A program made the translations under genes and the position numbers. This document shows, in pieces, positions 34,440 to 44,700 of a stretch of DNA of 64,000 nucleotides. Each line of letters begins with the position of its first letter. The stretch's first letter is position 1. The notes below the pieces were generated by a model. It did no database searches, was not told where the DNA came from, and saw only the letters and a program-made list of their open reading frames with translations. The DNA comes from FW021-bin31 sp964647485. Lineage in GTDB: Bacteria; Bacteroidota; Bacteroidia; Chitinophagales; Chitinophagaceae. The DNA lies in assembly GCA_964647485.1 (NCBI GenBank), contig CAZYHV010000001.1, forward strand, positions 124,001 to 188,000, read 5' to 3'.

Positions 34440-35462
34440 TTGTCTTTTCAGACCTACACATATAAAAAACCTTTTGAGTTGGAATCGGGAGAGGTAATGC
34501 CGGAAATCACCATCGGTTATCACACCTATGGGCAGCTCAATGAGAAAAAGGACAATGTCATTTGGATTTGTCATGCACTTACTGCCAATTCAAATGTCAC
34601 AGACTGGTGGAGTGGTCTGGCAGGAGAAGGAAGAGTCTGGGATCCCAATAAGCATTTTATTGTTTGTGCAAATATTTTGGGCTCTTGTTATGGAAGTTCC
34701 GGTCCTTTAACTGTCAACGTCAATACCGGAAGACCTTATTACAATGGATTTCCCAGAATGACCATCAGAGATCTGGTAAAAGCCCACACTGTATTAAGAG
34801 AATATTTAGGAATCGAGCATATTGAAGTCTTAGCCGGCGGATCTATGGGCGGGTATCAAGCTATGGAGTGGGCGATTATAGAACCAAAAATCGTTAACCG
34901 TTTATTCCTATTGGCTACCGGGGCTTCAGAAAGTGCTTGGGGTATTTCTATTCATACCTCCCAGCGAATAGCCATAGAAGCAGACTGTACTTGGCAAGAT
35001 GCTTCTCCTCATGCCGGTGCCATGGGCATGAAAGCAGCAAGAGCTATCGGGATGTTAACTTATAGAAATTATCAGACCTTCGTCAATCAACAGACTGATC
35101 CTGATATACAAAAAACAGATCATTTTCGCGCCTCCTCTTATATTCATCATCATGGAGATAAATTGGTCAAACGATTTAATGCACAAAGTTATTGGCTGCT
35201 TTCTAAAGTATTGGATACCCATAATATTGCAAGAGGAAGATCCGATTCTATTGAAGAAGTTTTAGGAAGTATAAAACAACGCTCCCTCATTATCGGTATC
35301 ACGAGCGACATTCTCTGTCCGGTGGAAGAACAACGTTTCCTGGCTCGAAATATGCCGGATGCCGCCTATTATGAAATAGATTCCTTATATGGTCATGATG
35401 GATTCTTAAAAGAGTTTGAAAGAATTGGAAAGATCTACTTAGATTGGATGAAAAAAGTGTAA
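34440..35462 (+). CDS. metX: Homoserine O-acetyltransferase (MetX type)
   Basis: The 340-residue alpha/beta hydrolase-fold enzyme acylates homoserine in methionine synthesis. The nucleophile S135 sits in AGGSMGGYQ; the acid and base of the triad are probably in SDILCPVEEQ and YGHDGFLKE near the end. Other MetX blocks are CHALTANSNVTDWWSGLAGE and NILGSCYGSSGPLTVN. The start is TTG at 34440, because a TGA stop lies 21 bases upstream in frame with no ATG between. The -7 box at 34397-34404 fits. MetX enzymes use acetyl-CoA in most bacteria and succinyl-CoA in some, so donor choice remains open. Confidence 0.93.
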   Translation: MSFQTYTYKKPFELESGEVMPEITIGYHTYGQLNEKKDNVIWICHALTANSNVTDWWSGLAGEGRVWDPNKHFIVCANILGSCYGSSGPLTVNVNTGRPYYNGFPRMTIRDLVKAHTVLREYLGIEHIEVLAGGSMGGYQAMEWAIIEPKIVNRLFLLATGASESAWGISIHTSQRIAIEADCTWQDASPHAGAMGMKAARAIGMLTYRNYQTFVNQQTDPDIQKTDHFRASSYIHHHGDKLVKRFNAQSYWLLSKVLDTHNIARGRSDSIEEVLGSIKQRSLIIGITSDILCPVEEQRFLARNMPDAAYYEIDSLYGHDGFLKEFERIGKIYLDWMKKV

Positions 35463-35499
35463 GCTAAATGGTTGACCTCAACCAATAATTTATTTATAA

Positions 35500-36120
35500 C
35501 TACCTCTTCTTATAGATATTAGGTAAATGCCAGTCATATCTTACAGCACCAATACGAATAAGAACGACTACGCAAATACAAATAACATCTGAAATGGCTA
35601 AAGATAATGAAAAGACTTGTGTAGAAAGAAGATAGAGACAAGCGCCAATAATACATGCGGAAGCATAAATACTTTTTCTAAAAATAATAGGGATATTATT
35701 CAATAAGATATCTCTAATCACACCACCAAAGCATGCTGTTATGGTACCAAGAACAATACATAATCCCGGATGTAATCCAAACAGTATCCCTTTTTGAACC
35801 CCTACAATGGTAAAAAAGCCTAATCCAATGGAATCAAACAGTAGGAGTGTCTTTTTATAATTCCCTATTGGTCGGTTAAAAGGGATGGTTATACCCACCG
35901 TGAGAAGTATAATCAGGGTATAGCTAATATTTTGCATCCAAGAAACGGGCTCTACTCCTACCAATAAATCCCTTAATGTACCTCCTCCTATAGCTGTTAC
36001 AAAAGCGATAATAATCACGCCAAATAAGTCTAGTCTTTCTCCCATTGCAGCAAGTACTCCGGAGATTGCAAAGGCTACAGTTCCTAAAATATCCAGTATA
36101 TGTAAAATATCAATATCCAT
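35500..36120 (-). CDS. Trimeric intracellular cation channel (TRIC/YadS, UPF0126) family membrane protein
   Basis: The 206-residue protein has seven predicted membrane helices. The family shows two repeats, here HILDILGTVAFAISGVLAAM with GGGTLRDLLVGVEPVSWM, and FDSIGLGFFTIVGVQKGILF with CFGGVIRDILLNNIPIIF; the GG.(L/I)RD pieces are the conserved signatures. Bacterial members are small K+-permeable or related channels. I choose ATG 36120 because a -7 box at 36155-36162 lies between it and the longer ORF start at 36186, which would not be transcribed. The hairpin at 36169-36199 sits further upstream, between this gene and dnaK. Confidence 0.85.
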   Translation of the reverse strand: MDIDILHILDILGTVAFAISGVLAAMGERLDLFGVIIIAFVTAIGGGTLRDLLVGVEPVSWMQNISYTLIILLTVGITIPFNRPIGNYKKTLLLFDSIGLGFFTIVGVQKGILFGLHPGLCIVLGTITACFGGVIRDILLNNIPIIFRKSIYASACIIGACLYLLSTQVFSLSLAISDVICICVVVLIRIGAVRYDWHLPNIYKKR

Positions 36121-36154
36121 ATTTTTAAAATTAAGAGGAGCCTTTGTTGTAAAA

Positions 36155-36162
36155 CAAAAATA
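36155..36162 (-). promoter_or_regulatory. Bacteroidota-type -7 box for the TRIC-like gene
   Basis: The minus strand reads TATTTTTG (TAnnTTTG), 35 bases before the chosen ATG at 36120. It decides against the longer frame that begins at 36186. Confidence 0.45.
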
Positions 36163-36168
36163 GCATAA

Positions 36169-36199
36169 AAAAACCGGATCATACAACGATCCGGTTTTT
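36169..36199. terminator. Terminator after dnaK
   Basis: AAAAACCGGATC (36169-36180) pairs perfectly with GATCCGGTTTTT (36188-36199) around a 7-base loop. The A run on one side and T run on the other make it a good Rho-independent terminator for dnaK, which is read on the minus strand. Confidence 0.8.
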
Positions 36200-36220
36200 A
36201 GATTTATTTCGGGAAAATGG

Positions 36221-38149
36221 TTATTTCACTTCCTCATAGGGAACATCGGTCACATCATCACCACCATCTTCAGAATCATCGCTTCCTTCAGATTGCTGTT
36301 GAGCACCTTCCCCTCCAGGCTGTTGTTCTCCTCCGGCCTGTTGTTCTTGAGTCGCTTTATAGATATCTTCTGAAGCGGCTGTCCATTTCTGATTCAAATC
36401 TTCCATCGCTTTATCTACGGCCTCGATATCCTGAGATTTATGGGCGTCTTTCAATTTACCTAAGGCTTCTTCAATTTCTGATTTCTTATCTGCAGGAAGT
36501 TTATCTCCATAGTCTTTCAGCTGTTTTTCCGTCTGGAAAACTAAACCATCTGCCTGATTCAGTTTTTCAATTTTTTCCTTTTCTTTATTATCAGCTTCTT
36601 CATTCGCTTTCGCATCTGCCTTCATCTTTTCGATTTCTTCTTCGGTCAATCCGCTACCGGCTTCGATACGGATATTTTGAGATTTTCCTGTTCCTTTGTC
36701 TTTGGCAGACACATTAATGATACCATTGGCATCAATATCAAAAGTTACCTCAATCTGAGGAACACCTCGCGGAGCCGGAGGAATACCATCCAAAATAAAT
36801 CGTCCTAAAGAACGGTTATCTTTTGCCATTCCTCTTTCCCCCTGAACCACATTAATTTCTACACTAGGTTGATTGTCGGCAGCAGTAGAAAAAGTCTCCG
36901 ACTTCTTACTCGGGATCGTTGTATTGGCTTCGATCAACTTTGTAGCTACCCCGCCAAGGGTTTCTATACCCAGACTTAATGGAGTTACATCCAGTAACAA
37001 TACATCTTTTACATCTCCGGTCAGAACCCCTCCCTGAATAGCCGCACCAATAGCAACTACTTCATCAGGATTCACTCCTTTATGTGGTTTATGTCCAAAG
37101 AATTCTTCTACTTTCTCCTGCACTTTAGGAATACGAGTAGATCCTCCCACTAGGATGACTTCATCAATTTCAGATTTTTCATAACCTGCATCCTTTAATG
37201 CTTTACGACAAGGTTCCAGCGTACGTTCTACTAAATCATCCGATAACTGTTCAAATTTAGAACGGCTTAATTTGCGTACCAGGTGTTTTGGAACACCATC
37301 TACTGCTGTAATGTAAGGAAGATTAATTTCTGTTTCCTGAGAAGAAGACAATTCAATCTTTGCTTTCTCTGCAGCATCTTTTAGACGTTGCCATGCCATC
37401 GGATCTTTACTGATATCGATTCCTTCGTCCTTTTTGAATTCCTCACTTAACCAATCCATGATTACCTTATCAAAGTCATCTCCTCCTAAATGCGTATCAC
37501 CATGAGTAGATTTTACTTCAAACACACCATCACCTAATTCAAGGATTGAAACATCAAAAGTTCCTCCTCCTAAATCGAACACTGCTACTTTACTATCTGT
37601 CGTTTTTTTATCTAAACCATAAGAAAGTGCTGCTGCAGTAGGTTCATTAATAATGCGGCTCACTTTCAGTCCGGCTATTTCTCCGGCTTCCTTGGTTGCT
37701 TGACGTTGTGAATCATTAAAATAAGCCGGCACAGTAACAACCGCTTCCTCTACATCCTGTCCTAAAAACTCTTCAGCTGTTTTTTTCATTTTCTGAAGAA
37801 CCATGGCAGAAATTTCCTGCGGAGTGTAAAGTCGTCCTTCTATATCAATACGTACTGTATTATTATCTCCTTTGGCTACTTTATAACTCCAATGTGGAAT
37901 TTCATTAGAAACCTCATCAAAACGACGTCCCATAAAACGTTTTACAGACATAATTGTATTACTCGGATTGGTAATAGCCTGTCGTTTTGCAGAAGCCCCT
38001 ACTTTTCTTTCTCCGTTCTCTAAAAATGCTACAACGGAAGGAGTTGTTCTTGCCCCTTCGTCATTAGGTATCACTTCCGGTTCGTTACCTTCCATAACCG
38101 CAACGCAGGAATTCGTTGTACCTAAGTCGATTCCGATTATTTTTCCCAT
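36221..38149 (-). CDS. dnaK: Molecular chaperone DnaK (Hsp70)
   Basis: This 642-residue ATP-driven chaperone binds unfolded peptides in the cytoplasm. The ATPase domain (about 1-383) shows IIGIDLGTTNSCVAVMEG, the phosphate-binding AVFDLGGGTFDVSILELG and VILVGGSTRIPKVQEKV. The linker DVLLLDVTPLSLGIETLGG follows, then the substrate-binding domain and a Gln/Gly-rich tail ending in VPYEEVK, which is close to the EEV-type end of many bacterial DnaK proteins. Neither dnaJ nor grpE is next to it, as is common in Bacteroidota. A terminator follows the gene; I found no clear heat-shock promoter in the 185-base gap upstream. Confidence 0.98.
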   Translation of the reverse strand: MGKIIGIDLGTTNSCVAVMEGNEPEVIPNDEGARTTPSVVAFLENGERKVGASAKRQAITNPSNTIMSVKRFMGRRFDEVSNEIPHWSYKVAKGDNNTVRIDIEGRLYTPQEISAMVLQKMKKTAEEFLGQDVEEAVVTVPAYFNDSQRQATKEAGEIAGLKVSRIINEPTAAALSYGLDKKTTDSKVAVFDLGGGTFDVSILELGDGVFEVKSTHGDTHLGGDDFDKVIMDWLSEEFKKDEGIDISKDPMAWQRLKDAAEKAKIELSSSQETEINLPYITAVDGVPKHLVRKLSRSKFEQLSDDLVERTLEPCRKALKDAGYEKSEIDEVILVGGSTRIPKVQEKVEEFFGHKPHKGVNPDEVVAIGAAIQGGVLTGDVKDVLLLDVTPLSLGIETLGGVATKLIEANTTIPSKKSETFSTAADNQPSVEINVVQGERGMAKDNRSLGRFILDGIPPAPRGVPQIEVTFDIDANGIINVSAKDKGTGKSQNIRIEAGSGLTEEEIEKMKADAKANEEADNKEKEKIEKLNQADGLVFQTEKQLKDYGDKLPADKKSEIEEALGKLKDAHKSQDIEAVDKAMEDLNQKWTAASEDIYKATQEQQAGGEQQPGGEGAQQQSEGSDDSEDGGDDVTDVPYEEVK

Positions 38150-38294
38150 AGTATTAATTTTTCCTTTTAAACGCTTAATTTTTAATTTCGTTATTTACTT
38201 AGTCAATCACTATGCCAACACCAGCAACTCTGCAATTATGTCAGTAATTCATAAAACTTCCGTACCTTTCTCTTCATTATCTACAATTCTCTAT

Positions 38295-38302
38295 TAATTT
38301 TG
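38295..38302 (+). promoter_or_regulatory. Bacteroidota-type -7 box for the TlpA-type gene
   Basis: TAATTTTG (TAnnTTTG) lies 33 bases before the ATG at 38335. It probably serves this gene and ogt together. Confidence 0.45.
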
Positions 38303-38334
38303 TCGGTAGTTTCATTTTTTATAAAATCGATATC

Positions 38335-39480
38335 ATGATAAAAAAAATAAATATAGGGATCTTCTTAATCACCTTCTGTTGCCTATTGAACGCCTGCAAA
38401 AATAATGCGTCAAAGAAAATAAGTTTGAAAGTCACCCTGCAGCATCCTCCACAAACAACACAAAAGGTCTATTTGGATATTTTAAAGCCAACCCATACTG
38501 TAACTATAGATACTACCTCTTATAATCAAAAAGATAGTAGTTTCACTTTTCATCTCTATCCTACCAAAGAATCGATGTTGTACAGAATACGTATCGGAAA
38601 GGAATATACACAATTGTTGATTGGCGGGAAAAGGGATATCCAATTATTCGGAGATTTCAACCAAAAAGGGCAACCTACAATTAAAGGTTCTCCTGCTTCA
38701 AAAGAACTTCAAAATTTTATCACGCAACTAAATCAGGAAAATTCAAAACTAACTACCCTGTCGGAAAGTATTTACAACCCTACCCATCCCCTATCCGACA
38801 GTATGACATATGTGAAGCAACAAGATTTAATCAAAAAGCAAAAAGAGCTACATAACCGCATTCTGCAAAAAGCAAAAACCACCCAAAATCCGACTATCGC
38901 CTTATTTGCATTAAGCATTTTGGATAAAAACAGTTTGCAGGAAGAAGGGAAAACCATTATCAAAGGATTACCCAATCGTTTCCCGGGAAATTTTCAAATA
39001 CAAGATGCTGTCAATCACTTTGTAAAAATATTCAACAACACCGGAAAAAATTTAACAGCGAACATCGGAGATACAGCTCCGGAATTAAAATTACCCAATC
39101 CTCAAGGAAAGACCATTGCATTATCGGATTTTAAAGGGAAATATGTCCTTCTTGATTTCTGGGCGTCGTGGTGTGCCCCTTGCAGAGAAGCTAACCCTAA
39201 ATGGGTGAAAATTTATAACCGTTTCAAAGATCAAAATTTCACCCTACTGGGCGTCTCCCTAGACAGTAAAAAAGCAGCCTGGACAGATGCCATAAAAAAA
39301 GACGGACTGCTTTGGGAACAAATGAGTGACTTGAAAGGATGGAGCTCCTCTCCTGCCAATATCTATCAGGTTGATGCTATACCGGCTAATTTTCTAATCG
39401 ATCCCAAAGGAGAAATTATTGCAAAGGACTTGAGTCCGGAAGATTTAACAAAAAAACTCACGACTCTCTTAGCTCAATAA
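38335..39480 (+). CDS. TlpA-type thiol:disulfide oxidoreductase lipoprotein with N-terminal DUF4369-like domain
   Basis: The 381-residue envelope protein starts with a signal peptide and lipobox near LLNAC (about residue 21). The first half (about 25-235) has the pattern of the DUF4369 domain often fused to redoxins in Bacteroidota. The C-terminal half is a thioredoxin fold: IGDTAPELKLPNPQGKTIAL and the catalytic site LDFWASWCAPCREANPKW with C280 and C283, plus the cis-proline block VDAIPANFLIDPKGEI. It should reduce disulfides in periplasmic proteins. The next gene, ogt, begins four bases after its stop, so the two are cotranscribed. Confidence 0.92.
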   Translation: MIKKINIGIFLITFCCLLNACKNNASKKISLKVTLQHPPQTTQKVYLDILKPTHTVTIDTTSYNQKDSSFTFHLYPTKESMLYRIRIGKEYTQLLIGGKRDIQLFGDFNQKGQPTIKGSPASKELQNFITQLNQENSKLTTLSESIYNPTHPLSDSMTYVKQQDLIKKQKELHNRILQKAKTTQNPTIALFALSILDKNSLQEEGKTIIKGLPNRFPGNFQIQDAVNHFVKIFNNTGKNLTANIGDTAPELKLPNPQGKTIALSDFKGKYVLLDFWASWCAPCREANPKWVKIYNRFKDQNFTLLGVSLDSKKAAWTDAIKKDGLLWEQMSDLKGWSSSPANIYQVDAIPANFLIDPKGEIIAKDLSPEDLTKKLTTLLAQ

Positions 39481-39483
39481 ACG

Positions 39484-39987
39484 ATGGAAAAAGAAGCTGT
39501 CTATAATCTAATAATGACGTCCCCCGTAGGGTATTTACATCTCAAGGCATCCCAACAAGCCTTAACAGCTATTGATTACATTGAAAATAAAAAGGAAGTC
39601 GAACAAATACAACGTCCCAATAAGTGCTGTCAGGAAGCAAAACAACAATTAGAAGAATATTTTGCCGGAGTAAGACAAACTTTTAATATTCCACTGAAAC
39701 CAGATGGGACAACCTTTCAAAAAAAGGTCTGGACAGCACTCCAACAAATTCCCTATGGCTCCACGATCAGTTATGGAAAGCTCGCTCGACAAATAAATAA
39801 TAAGCAAGCCGTTCGTGCTGTAGGCCGTGCCAATGGTCAAAATCCAGTTCCAATCATCATTCCCTGTCATCGTGTAATTGGAAGCAATGGTCATTTGATT
39901 GGATACAGTGGAGGTCTTTGGCGCAAAAGAGAATTACTCTCCATCGAAAATCATCCCATCCAACAAACTTTACAATTTAAACGTTAA
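39484..39987 (+). CDS. ogt: Methylated-DNA--protein-cysteine methyltransferase
   Basis: The 167-residue protein repairs O6-alkylguanine by moving the alkyl group to its own cysteine C128, in the motif IPCHRVIGSNG. Other family features are the helix-turn-helix arginine-finger region TFQKKVWTALQQIPYGSTIS and the closing GYSGGLWRKRELL. It is a one-use protein: the alkylated enzyme is discarded. It has no AdaA-type regulatory domain, so it is the plain Ogt form. Confidence 0.96.
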   Translation: MEKEAVYNLIMTSPVGYLHLKASQQALTAIDYIENKKEVEQIQRPNKCCQEAKQQLEEYFAGVRQTFNIPLKPDGTTFQKKVWTALQQIPYGSTISYGKLARQINNKQAVRAVGRANGQNPVPIIIPCHRVIGSNGHLIGYSGGLWRKRELLSIENHPIQQTLQFKR

Positions 39988-40041
39988 ACTAATTAACAAG
40001 TCTTTAACGTTCTAATTGTTCGGAACAAACCGAACTAACCC

Positions 40042-40049
40042 TACCTTTG
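40042..40049 (+). promoter_or_regulatory. Bacteroidota-type -7 box for the RND efflux operon
   Basis: TACCTTTG is a perfect TAnnTTTG, 25 bases before the regulator ATG. A TTG at 40016-40018 is a weak -33 candidate with a spacer a little longer than ideal. As the regulator is the first gene, self-regulation is likely. Confidence 0.5.
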
Positions 40050-40073
40050 CGCGAAAATTAAGATCGTCGAAGC

Positions 40074-40586
40074 ATGACAAACGAAAAATTATTGTTAGAA
40101 AGGCAGAATCTTATGGAGAAGATCGGGGTTCATATCGAGAAAGAAGAAAAACTTTCACCGGTGGCTTCCCGAATTTATGCATCGATTATATTAACTTGTA
40201 AAGCAGGGATTACCTTTGAGCAACTGATTAATGAAGTTGGAGCAAGTAAAAGTACTGTTTGTACTCATTTAAATACTCTAGAAAGTATTAACCGGATAGA
40301 ATATTTTACAAAACCGGGAGATCGAAAAAGGTATTATATTCCCACTTCCAACCAATTTATTAAATTCATTAATGAAAAAATTGCAAACTGTGAAACACAA
40401 TATCTCCTTCAAAAAGAGATTCTAGAATATAAAAAGAAGTACAATAAACTATCGAAAGAGTTACCTGAAAAGCAATGCAATCTACAATATCATCAAAATA
40501 TATTAATCTTTCTGGAGGAATCTATATCCTCATTCAAAAGATTAAAAAAGAATTTAACATCAAAACAAACCGTTTCTAAAACCTAA
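40074..40586 (+). CDS. GbsR/MarR-type transcriptional regulator
   Basis: The 170-residue protein has a winged helix-turn-helix at about 25-95 (SPVASRIYASIILTCKAGIT, FEQLINEVGASKSTVCTHLN, FTKPGDRKRYYIPTSN) followed by a helical C-terminal tail that probably forms the dimer. The layout fits GbsR/MarR regulators found before RND pumps in Bacteroidota. It probably represses the operon and lets go when a pump substrate binds. The next gene starts three bases after the stop, so it is cotranscribed with the pump it controls. Confidence 0.82.
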   Translation: MTNEKLLLERQNLMEKIGVHIEKEEKLSPVASRIYASIILTCKAGITFEQLINEVGASKSTVCTHLNTLESINRIEYFTKPGDRKRYYIPTSNQFIKFINEKIANCETQYLLQKEILEYKKKYNKLSKELPEKQCNLQYHQNILIFLEESISSFKRLKKNLTSKQTVSKT

Positions 40587-40589
40587 GCA

Positions 40590-41702
40590 ATGAATAGAAA
40601 ATTAATCTATGTTTTAACAGTATTGTCATTCTTGGCAGTATCTTGTGGACAAAATCAACAAAATGCACAAACACAACGTACGGGGCCGACTCCGGCTCCT
40701 GTTGTAAAAGTTCCTGCTAAGAACTTTACCGGTTATTCTACTTATCCTGTAAGAATAAAAGGAACCATCAATAGTGAGGTTCGGGCTAAAATCAGTGGCT
40801 ATATCAAAAGCGTATTAGTCGATGAGGGACAATGGGTAAAAAAGGGACAACCCTTATTCAAATTAGAGACACGCAGTCTTTCTGAAAATGCCAATGCAGC
40901 AAAAGCCAACATTAAATCGGCTCAAGTAAAAGTTAACCAATTAAAACCTTTGGTTGAAAAAGGAATTATCAGTAAAGTAGATTTAGAAACTGCCAAAGCA
41001 CAATTGGAACAAGCAAAAGCCAACTATGAAGGAATCACCGCTAATATAGGATACGCAAATATTAAAAGTCCTATAAGTGGTTTTGTAGGATCCATTCAGT
41101 TTCGTCAAGGTTCTCTGGTAGGTCCGTCTTCTCAGCCACTAACTAATATTTCAAGCACAGAAAATGTCTATGTCTATTTCTCTATGAATGAAACCGACTA
41201 TCTAGACTTTTTGCAAAATACCGAAGGAGACAATCTACAGTCGAAGATTAAAAATTTTCCTCCGGTGCAATTAAGGTTGAGCAACGGAAAAATATATCCC
41301 ATCAAAGGAGAAATTCAAACGGTTAATGCACAAGTAGATCCAACGACCGGAACGGTAAGTTTTAGAGCAGGATTTCATAATCCCAATCATCTGTTAGCCA
41401 ATGGAAGTAGTGGCACTATATTGATTCCGAAGGAATTCAATGAAGTACCGGCTGTTCCGGTACTATCGACCTATGAACGTCAAGGTAAAACCTATGTTTA
41501 TAAAGTATTTGGTGATACCATCGCAAAACCGGCTATCATTCAGGTTACAACAAATATTGACAACTTTTCTATTATAAAATCCGGATTAAAACCCGGAGAT
41601 CAGATCATTGCTAAGGGTGCTGAGAGCTTACATGGAGCCACTCCTATTAAACCAATTCCTACACCAATAGACAGTGTTGCTAACATAAAAACTGTATTCT
41701 AA
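40590..41702 (+). CDS. RND efflux periplasmic adaptor (AcrA/MexA type)
   Basis: The 370-residue protein bridges the inner-membrane pump and the outer-membrane channel. It has a lipoprotein signal peptide with the cysteine in VSCGQNQQN. The biotinyl-lipoyl-like hairpin is seen at ISGYIKSVLVDEGQWVKKGQ, a coiled coil follows (about 85-150, NAKAANIKSAQVKVNQLKPL), and then the second half of the lipoyl domain with IGYANIKSPISGFVGSI and the beta-barrel and membrane-proximal domains. This layout is standard for the family. It lies 13 bases before the pump gene. Confidence 0.94.
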   Translation: MNRKLIYVLTVLSFLAVSCGQNQQNAQTQRTGPTPAPVVKVPAKNFTGYSTYPVRIKGTINSEVRAKISGYIKSVLVDEGQWVKKGQPLFKLETRSLSENANAAKANIKSAQVKVNQLKPLVEKGIISKVDLETAKAQLEQAKANYEGITANIGYANIKSPISGFVGSIQFRQGSLVGPSSQPLTNISSTENVYVYFSMNETDYLDFLQNTEGDNLQSKIKNFPPVQLRLSNGKIYPIKGEIQTVNAQVDPTTGTVSFRAGFHNPNHLLANGSSGTILIPKEFNEVPAVPVLSTYERQGKTYVYKVFGDTIAKPAIIQVTTNIDNFSIIKSGLKPGDQIIAKGAESLHGATPIKPIPTPIDSVANIKTVF

Positions 41703-41715
41703 ATTATAAACAAGT

Positions 41716-44700
41716 ATGTTTAAGAAATTCATCGATCGTCCTGTCCTATCGACAGTTATTTCGATTGTTATCGTCATATTAGGTATTATTGGCATTGTCA
41801 GTCTACCTATTACTCAGTATCCTGACATTGCCCCCCCCACCGTTCAAATATCCGCAACTTATCCGGGAGCCAATGCAGAGAATGTACTAAAAAGTGTAGT
41901 CGTCCCAATTGAAGAACAAGTGAATGGGGTAGAAAATATGGACTACATCACCTCTACATCCAGTAATGGAAGAGCATCCATCAACGTCTATTTCAAACAA
42001 GGAGTGGATCCCGATATTGCGGCTGTTAACGTACAGAACAGAGTAAGTCGTGCCACCCCAATACTTCCTCAGGCTGTAACACAATCAGGAGTGGTCACTG
42101 CAAAACAGCAAACCAGCTCTATCATGTTTATGAACGCTTATACTACGGACACAAGTAAGTATAATGTAGAGGACGTTCAAAATTATTTAGAGATTAACGT
42201 CATCCCGGCTTTGCAAAGAATTGACGGAATTGGAAATGTGCGTGTTTTTGGTGCCAATAAATATTCTATGCGTATCTGGATAGATCCTAAGAAGTTAAAT
42301 GCTTATGATCTTACGCCTACAGATATAGCTACTGCCATCAATGAACAGAGCAGGGAAGCAGCTGCTGGGACCATAGGACAAAATGACGGAAAAGCTTTTG
42401 AATATGTCATTACGTATGATGGAAGATATAATACCGTCAAACAATATAAAAACATCGTTTTAAAAGGGCTGGATAATGGTGAATATCTGCACCTTGGAGA
42501 TGTAGCCAAAATAGATCTGGGGTCGGAAAGTTATGGTGTTAATTCATCCATCGACGGCCATCCGGGAGTGTCTATGGCTATTTACCAAATTGCAGGTTCT
42601 AACGCCCGGGATATTGTAAACAACATCTATGACAAGATGGATGATCTCGAGAAAGACTTTCCGGCAGACATTCAATGGGGGGTTGATTTCGATACCAATA
42701 AATTCTTGAATGCCTCTATAGAAAAGGTTATCCATACCTTGATAGAAGCCTTTATCCTCGTATTCATCGTCGTTTTTGTCTTTTTACAAGACTTCCGGTC
42801 TACGCTTATTCCTGCCATCGCAGTACCGGTATCTATTGTAGGTACCTTCTTTTTTCTCAATCTCTTTGGCTTCACTTTAAACCTCTTAACACTATTCGCG
42901 TTGGTACTAGCCATTGGTATCGTCGTCGATGATGCCATTGTGATTGTAGAGGGCGTACATGCAAAGCTTGATGAGGGATATCAATCGGCAAAAATGGCTA
43001 CAAGAAGTGCCATGAATGAACTAACCGGAGCCATTATTTCCATTACACTGGTCATGGCAGCCGTTTTCATTCCGGTTACATTTCTAACCGGCCCCACCGG
43101 AGTCTTCTATAACCAATTCGGGATGACCCTGATGATTGCCATTGTTATATCGGCCTTTAATGCCTTAACCTTAAGTCCGGCGCTTTGTGCAATTGTCCTT
43201 AAACCAAAGAAAGAAGATAAAAATAAGAATGTTTTACAGCGTTTTTACTCCGGTTTTAATACGGCCTTTTCCTATACTACTCGTCATTATATCGGAGCGG
43301 TAAAAGGGATGCTGAAAAGAAAATGGATCGCTCCTTTAATTGTCCTTCTATCTATCGTGGGTATTTTCTGGTTTGCAAAGATCACTCCTTCCGGCTTTGT
43401 TCCGGCTGAAGACAGAGGAATTATTTTTACAAATATCCAATTACCTCCGGGAGCATCTTTAGATCGTACTACGGCCTTAAATAAAAAAGTAATTAGTGAA
43501 GTAAGTAAACTAAAAGGAGTACGAGGAGCCTCAATGGTCAATGGATTCAGCTTTTTAGGAGGAGCCGGATCGAACAATGCTATTGCTTTTGTAAAATTAG
43601 ATGATTGGAGCAAAAGAAAAGCAGATTCGCTCTCTGTAGATGCTATTACAAAGAAATGTTTTGCTATTGCAGCAAAATATTCCGGAGCACAAATCTTGTT
43701 TTTCTCCCCACCGAGTATACCGGGATACGGGGTATCCGGCGGGGTATCTATTGAGCTCCAAGACAAATCGGGAGGAACTTTCCAAAATCTGGATCAGCGA
43801 ACTAAGCAATTTCTCATGAAATTGAATTCCAGACCGGAATTGTTGTATGCCAACACCTCCTTTTCAACGGAATATCCTCAATACGATCTGAATTTGGATG
43901 TATTGAAAGCCAAAGCTGCCGGTGTATCTGTAACGGACATATTCAATACATTGCAAGGATACATAGGAAGTATCTACACAAACGACTTTGTGCGTTTTGG
44001 TAAACAATACAAAGTCTTTATCCAGGCTCCACCTAAGGATAGAGGCACCAAAAAGGATTTTGACCAATTATATGTTAGAAATAACCAGGGAGAGATGATT
44101 CCCGTATCTCAATTTGTCACTCTGAAAAGGGTATATGGGCCTCAATCCGTCACCCGATTCAATCTTTATAATGCCGCTAAAATTGATGGTGCTCCTGCGC
44201 CCGGATATTCAACCGGACAAGCTCTTTCTGCGATTCAAGATGTCGCTAAGAATAATTTACCTTCTACTTTCAGCATTGATTACGAAGGAATTACCAGAGA
44301 ACAAGTAAAATCGGGAAATCTAGCTATACTTATTCTTATTTTAAGTATCGTATTCGTATACTTTATCTTAGCAGCACAATACGAAAGTTATTTGGTTCCC
44401 TTGTCCATACTATTCTCATTACCTCTTGGACTTTTTGGTGCCTATTTCGGAACAAAGTTCATGGGATTAACTGCCAGCATTTATTTCCAAATTGCCCTTA
44501 TTATGTTGTTAGGATTAATGGCGAAAAATGCTATCTTAATTGTTGAATTTGCTCTCCAACGAAGACGAGCCGGTCATTCTCTCATTGGTTCGGCCATTGA
44601 AGGAGCCAGAGTCCGTTTGAGACCTATTTTAATGACTTCCTTTGCCTTTATTTTAGGGATCTTACCTCTTGCTTTGGCAACCGGAGTAGGAGCAGTAGGA

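Noticed and set aside
33832..34440. SAM or other riboswitch near metZ/metX
   Set aside because: The leaders are only about 40-100 bases and I could not find the conserved core of any riboswitch I know.
36217..36717. 166-codon plus-strand frame opposite the end of dnaK
   Set aside because: Histidine/serine/leucine-rich shadow of the DnaK C-terminal codons; dnaK is certain.
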